From Ophiodon elongatus (taxonomy: Eukaryota; Chordata; Actinopteri; Perciformes; Hexagrammidae), in assembly GCA_016806645.1 (NCBI GenBank), contig JACSYO010000928.1, positions 412,501 through 476,500 of the forward strand: a DNA stretch of 64,000 bases. The letters run 5' to 3'. The first letter of the stretch is position 1. The number at the start of each line of letters is the position of its first letter. Below the pieces are notes generated by a model. It worked only from the letters and a program-made list of their open reading frames with translations, had not been told where the DNA came from and did not search any database. The position numbers and the translations under genes were made by a program. Below, piece by piece: positions 58,943-64,000 of this stretch.

Positions 58943-61900
58943 CTAGCGGGGAAGAGAGAGAAGATCATTTTAGTAAACAAACAAGACAGCACACGCTGCA
59001 AGGGACAATAAGCTACTAGACCAACGACAGAAACCGGAGGGCCCGGCTGAATAATGAAGCAGAAGTGAAATATGAAATGGATCAACAACACAACCGTTAG
59101 TTTCTGTTCCCCTTAAAAATCCAACATGTCTCTATATGGGGAATTTTGCTTGTGTTCAAAAAGGGAAAGAACAGATCCGGTTCTTGCAACTAAAAAGCTG
59201 CTTTGTCACATGTTGCTGCTCATCTCCTCAAACTGCTTCAGCCATGGTACTTTCAGAATGGACCCGGCCAGAGCGCTGCAGAGTTGTTAATCACTCTCTG
59301 AATGAAGCAGCCTCATTAGGTTAGGCACACAGGGAACTGCTGACATCATAAGAGAAGCAGATGCCACATCTCCAGAGACAGCATCAGTACAGGATGGGCA
59401 CCAGGGCTCTGGCTAGCGTTACTGTAACGTAACGGGGGAAGGAGAGCAAAACAGCTTCATCAGCATATTAGCTCCGTCAGCCTGTGACGCTGAGGAGAAG
59501 GCATCGTGCCAACTACGTCACAAAGAAATCTCAATGATCAACCTGCTCTAAAAACAGAACGCATGTATAACCAAATATAGAGAAGCAAACACATAATAAG
59601 AACCGAGTATAATTTCATAGAACAAAGAATTGAATAGCTTCCAGGTGAGAGGAGTACATTTTATTTATAGCACAATAATCACAAATTTGCCTCAAAGGGG
59701 TATACAATACAGCCTAAGACACCCTCAATCGTTAGACCCTTGATTCAGATGAAGAAAACAACAGAGGGCTAGCATGTGTACAGAATAGACCAATGAGTCA
59801 TTGTGCTATTAAACAGACAGGCTAGTTGGACAAGATCTCCCAAAACAAAAAAGGTGTGTGCACGCACGAGTGTGTAAATATGAATTTATTTTCTCATCCA
59901 CAGGAAAAGCAAGAAAAACTCTCAGAGAGCTCTGACCTCCACATAGCAACTAATATATTGGTCCATACATGCTGTGGCAGGTCTTCGACTTTACAGCAGT
60001 ATTAAATATATTTTCCTGGTATACACACTCTAGAACAGTTGAGGACATTTCATATTTTCACAGACTTACAGATGTTGCTTTGATGCTAAATAAAGCCATC
60101 TGCCCTCTGTGGGCTCTCTATTGCATTGACAGAACATGTCAAAAGCTAGTTAAAGTTGTATGCAATTTGTGAAAAGAGTAAAACATGTCTGCGTAACAGT
60201 CAGTTAATCTTATGTAACGCGGTAAAACATCAACTGTATTGTAAAAACAGCAACAAGCCATCATTCAATTGCTGTACAGATCTCGTCTTACCATTGTTGT
60301 ACAAACAAGGACCTGGCGGAGTAGCTTTCTTGGCTCTTTATAGCTAACATGATGATGAAATATGAAAAGCTTGAGATTATAATCTTGGATAGCCTTGTGC
60401 ATACAACCCGAGGAACCCTGCCCTGTTTTCTCATTTCTTGTTATGTGTTAGCTAGCCTGGAGACTCTTGTCAACTCAAAGACTAGCTGTGAGGCCTTCTG
60501 GCAAATCTACAGGCAGACAAGAAGATGACACAGACCAATCTTTAAATGTGCACATGGCAGCCAGCCACGGCCCCAACTACTTTAATGATTCATCACGAGA
60601 GTGATGCTATCAATACAAGGTTAAATCACTCCTGCCTATCTACAGACATGTGTTTGAGTAAAACAGAGCACCGTTTTCTCAAGCAATGACACAACAATTA
60701 TTATTATTTTGACTTTGTCAAAGTGCCAAACTCCTTGCTCGTGGACTAAATTGTTTAAATACAACACATCAAACCGACTCATTTATAGCATCTTGAAGAA
60801 GTACAGACAACCAAGCTTAGTAGTTCAATGTAAAAACTGACCCAGAAAACAGATCCAAGTTAAAAACAAATTCCAAAAACAAAGAAAAAATATTCTGGAA
60901 ACATCTATGCCATCCTTTTAGCCATTCAGCCATCCATTAACAAGCAGCACAATATGTTACCGTCAGCAATGTTATCTTGCGGGGCCATTCTTTCTTGGTA
61001 TGCATGGCCTCACCCAGGTGTGACAGGCGAGAGTTAATCAAGAAACACTAGAAACCTCAAACATTGCCATTGTGACCTGACGAGGGAGCCTTCTGCAGCG
61101 GTGTGGAGGCACAACCTCTGGGTTTTAATCCTAATCCCCTCAGCTTAGGTAAAGAGCCCCCCCCCCTCTCTCATTTCTTTTTTCCTCCCTGCAGTATATT
61201 TGATGAATGGGATGCCCTTGTGACGTCTTGTGATGTCAGAGTAGGAGGTACCCCTCGCTAGGGATGATCCTGCATGCAATATGCCCACGCAATAGACAGC
61301 AGATTGGAGTGCTCTGAATAGTGGGCGAATAGGGAAGTACTCCGAATGCCAAAATCTGTAAGGTCATAGTTGTATTAACAATTTCCTGTCTTGGAAAACG
61401 GTTTGCTGGCTGTAGCGCACAGTGTAAAACTATAAGGCTGCATGCGAAATTAGACTTTCTGATAAAATCTATGGCATCAGAAGCTGAGGGATGTTAGAGC
61501 ATGTTACCATCATCAATTACACCGTTCCATTGAAGAATGTGTGGTAGAAAGAGAAGGATAATGTGAATGTGATTTAAAGGTCAAGCATCTGAAAGCACAA
61601 AATGCCTTCCTTGGTGACAAATTATTTGCTACTGGGCTATCCCAATGAGAACATATATACCAACAATTGCACAGGCAATGCTATTTGTATAGCAAACATG
61701 CATCTTAAATTGTTGTTGGCAGAAAGTGGAAAATATGGACTATAAGTTAAGATAGGAATAATAGAACTGCAGTACAGCTATAATGTGAGTGGTGGTTCGA
61801 ACAGATAATGGCCCCTTGTGAGAGTCACCTGCTGTGGGCCAGGCCTCGCTAAAGGCAGTCCTCGGGGCTGGACACCATCACATGACTATTAAGACAATGC

Positions 61901-64000
61901 AACGTCACCTAACACCAGAAGATCACAGCAACTTACAGCCCATCATCAAAATGGCCAATTACAACAAAAGAAGTGCCTTTTGCAGTGTGAAATTTTAGAG
62001 CCTCCATCAATATTTTACAAACCGTATGACGGATCAACCACCCAAAAACACATCAGATTGCAACCATGTCAAGTGCAACAATAGACCTTCAGCTTGTGTA
62101 CACTAGGCAGCAACCTCCGGTTCTGCCGAGTGAAGCCAACACGGAAGTGTCTTAAAACTTGCGTTCTCTCTACTGACCAGCAGGGGGCGACTCCTCCGGT
62201 TGCAAAAATATGTGATTGTATAGAAGTCTATGAGAAAATGACCCTACTTCTTACTTGATTTATTACCCCATTAAACATTGTAAACATGACTTTATGGTCT
62301 CAATCGCTAGTTTCAAGTCTTCTTCATTACAGCATGATGTTCATTTAGTAAATGATGGTCCCTTTTAGAGTAAAATAGACCATAAAAAAGACTATGCTTT
62401 AGGGCGGGCTTACTGTGATTGACAGGTTGCTGCCGCTACCAGAAGCGTAGACAGCGTCTCTACTTCACTCCTCCGCATTTCAAATATTATAACTTCCGTT
62501 TACCGGATGCAAAACAAAACATGGCGACGGCAAAATTGCTGAACTCAAGACTTCAAAACGGACGTCAAGATGACTACGTCCACTTCTTATGAAGTCTATG
62601 GTGGACAGTAAAGTGAGAAACACCAGCTACAATTTCCTATCAATGAGTCCACAACACACGAAGAGCCTTAACATTTAAGTCAGAATCATCATGTGTCCCC
62701 ATAAATCTCACCACTACCACATCCCTTCTTTGTGCCAGCATGATCCCCTCCCTATTAGCTAATTCCCCAGCTGTCACTCCCTCACCACCACCAACTCGTA
62801 CTACTGCTCGCCTCATGGGACACCACCGCCATGCTGCCCTTGCCTGTCACTACACAATAAACCTGAGCTATGACAAGATCAAGGTTGGTTTTAACATTCA
62901 GCTGGTTCTCATTTCCTGGTAGGACTGGACAATATAAAATCATGTAGTTTCCTCATGGAATTTTTAAATAATAATAATAATAATTATATGTGATGCCTCA
63001 TTGTGCTGTCAATACCTAAAACGGGAGTAAACAGGTCAGGTTTCTCTCAAATGTCTGCAATACTCTATTACCATTAATTTCAGATTTGTTAGAAACATGT
63101 TAAACAATCATTTCTATTAAATATAAATGTTGATATAAAATATATAAATCATTATAAATGTGTCAAGACAAAATACAAGGGGAACAGAATGCAAGATATC
63201 AGTCTGTTGGAAGAACAGCTGTCTAAATATATTTAAAGGTCTCCACTATAGCCATTCACTGGTGATGTCCACCAATGAAAAACGATGTACCATTCAGCAC
63301 ATTAAACGGGCCAGTTTTGCCATAAGGCCTCGAGCTACAGCGGGTCAAGCCCTCTGCAACACGGTCAATTAGCTTGTTGATTTCTCATTTGAGCTGCACC
63401 CATCCCACCAGCCACCCTCATCCCATGTAGGCCTTTGCTGTGAGCATATCGTTGGCATATCATGTAGTGTTTAAGATTAACGAAAGACAAATAATAAAAC
63501 CAGGAAAGAATCCATAAAACAAGTATGACCAATAATAAAACAAGCTAGTTTCAAAGTTCACTTTCTTAACCACTTAATACTTTCTATCCAAAACATTGAG
63601 AACTACCTGTCTTTTGTTAAAATTAGCCATAATAACTTTGAACTGGTTCACTGCTAACTTATAACTTTTGCCTTTAGAGTTACATTTCACAAGAGGTAGT
63701 CAGAAGGTAATTCCAAGTCAGAAGTCTCATCATGTGATCATCATGTGACCTTCTGTCATTCCCTTGAGCAATGAGGAAGTCAACCAGCTGAGTCTGCGTT
63801 CCAGTGGTTATCAGAGTTGTAAGAAAAAGGAGATTATCGTATTTAAATAAACTTACACTAAATAAGAAGTGACACCACCTACTTACCGATGGCAAATTGT
63901 AGCAGAATATCAAACACTACTCAGAACGACATTTCATCGGTTATTGGTCTCTAATTTAAAGCTACACTAAATAAGTGTGTGTGAAACGTATCACCCTTTT
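58943..64000 (-). other. atp6v0c intron 1 (part)
   Basis: Sequence upstream of exon 58759-58942, running off the right edge. I searched by eye for the exon encoding the N-terminus and span 1 and saw none. Apart from the repeat at 62095-62605 nothing stands out. Confidence 0.6.
62095..62605. repeat. about 510-bp interspersed repeat
   Basis: Contains GACCAGCAGGGGGCGACTCC, GAAGTCTATGAGAAAATGACC, TCTTCATTACAGCATGATG and AAAACGGACGTCAAGATGACTACGTCC, ending in GAAGTCTATGG. I recognise this as a frequent teleost repeat, often seen in introns, with no known protein. GAAGTCTATG occurs both early and at the end. The class is uncertain. Confidence 0.55.

Overview
This is vertebrate genomic DNA, most likely from a spiny-rayed (percomorph) teleost. 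The evidence is intron-split genes with GT-AG boundaries, CpG-rich promoters, abundant (CA)n/(TG)n microsatellites, a tRNA-derived SINE and several short interspersed repeats of types I associate with teleost genomes. All exon models were built by hand from the sequence, checking splice sites, phase continuity and protein similarity recalled from known families; no search was run.

Layout, left to right. (1) 1-16146, minus strand: the first three coding exons of mprip (myosin phosphatase Rho-interacting protein, start of its first PH domain); the rest lies beyond the left edge. Its CpG-rich promoter is at about 16.3-17.1 kb. (2) 19585-36766, minus: a complete ABLIM gene (actin-binding LIM protein, ablim1-like) with four LIM domains, a linker and a C-terminal villin headpiece. 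It has two phase-compatible first exons, an 8-nt microexon and a GC-AG intron. (3) 39198-42903, minus: a complete 13-exon MFSD1-like lysosomal-type transporter. (4) 44057-46705, plus: eme2, non-catalytic partner of MUS81. (5) 47623-50776, minus: spsb3 (SPRY + SOCS box), with a noncoding first exon near 52.5 kb. (6) 53200-55967, plus: nubp2, a cytosolic Fe-S scaffold P-loop NTPase. (7) 57734-58942, minus: last two coding exons of atp6v0c (V-ATPase proteolipid c); its first coding exon lies beyond the right edge.

The right half alternates head-to-head and tail-to-tail: mfsd1-like <- -> eme2, eme2 -> <- spsb3, spsb3 <- -> nubp2, nubp2 -> <- atp6v0c. EME2, SPSB3 and NUBP2 are also neighbours on human 16p13.3, where ATP6V0C lies nearby, so this is an old conserved block. 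MPRIP and ABLIM both act on the actin cytoskeleton and sit in tandem here; I infer no joint regulation. I found no new mobile system, CRISPR, or operon-like system. The points worth a second look are splicing oddities of the ablim gene, TG repeats at splice acceptors, the glycosylation sequons of the MFSD1 paralogue, and a clean 489-bp MITE.
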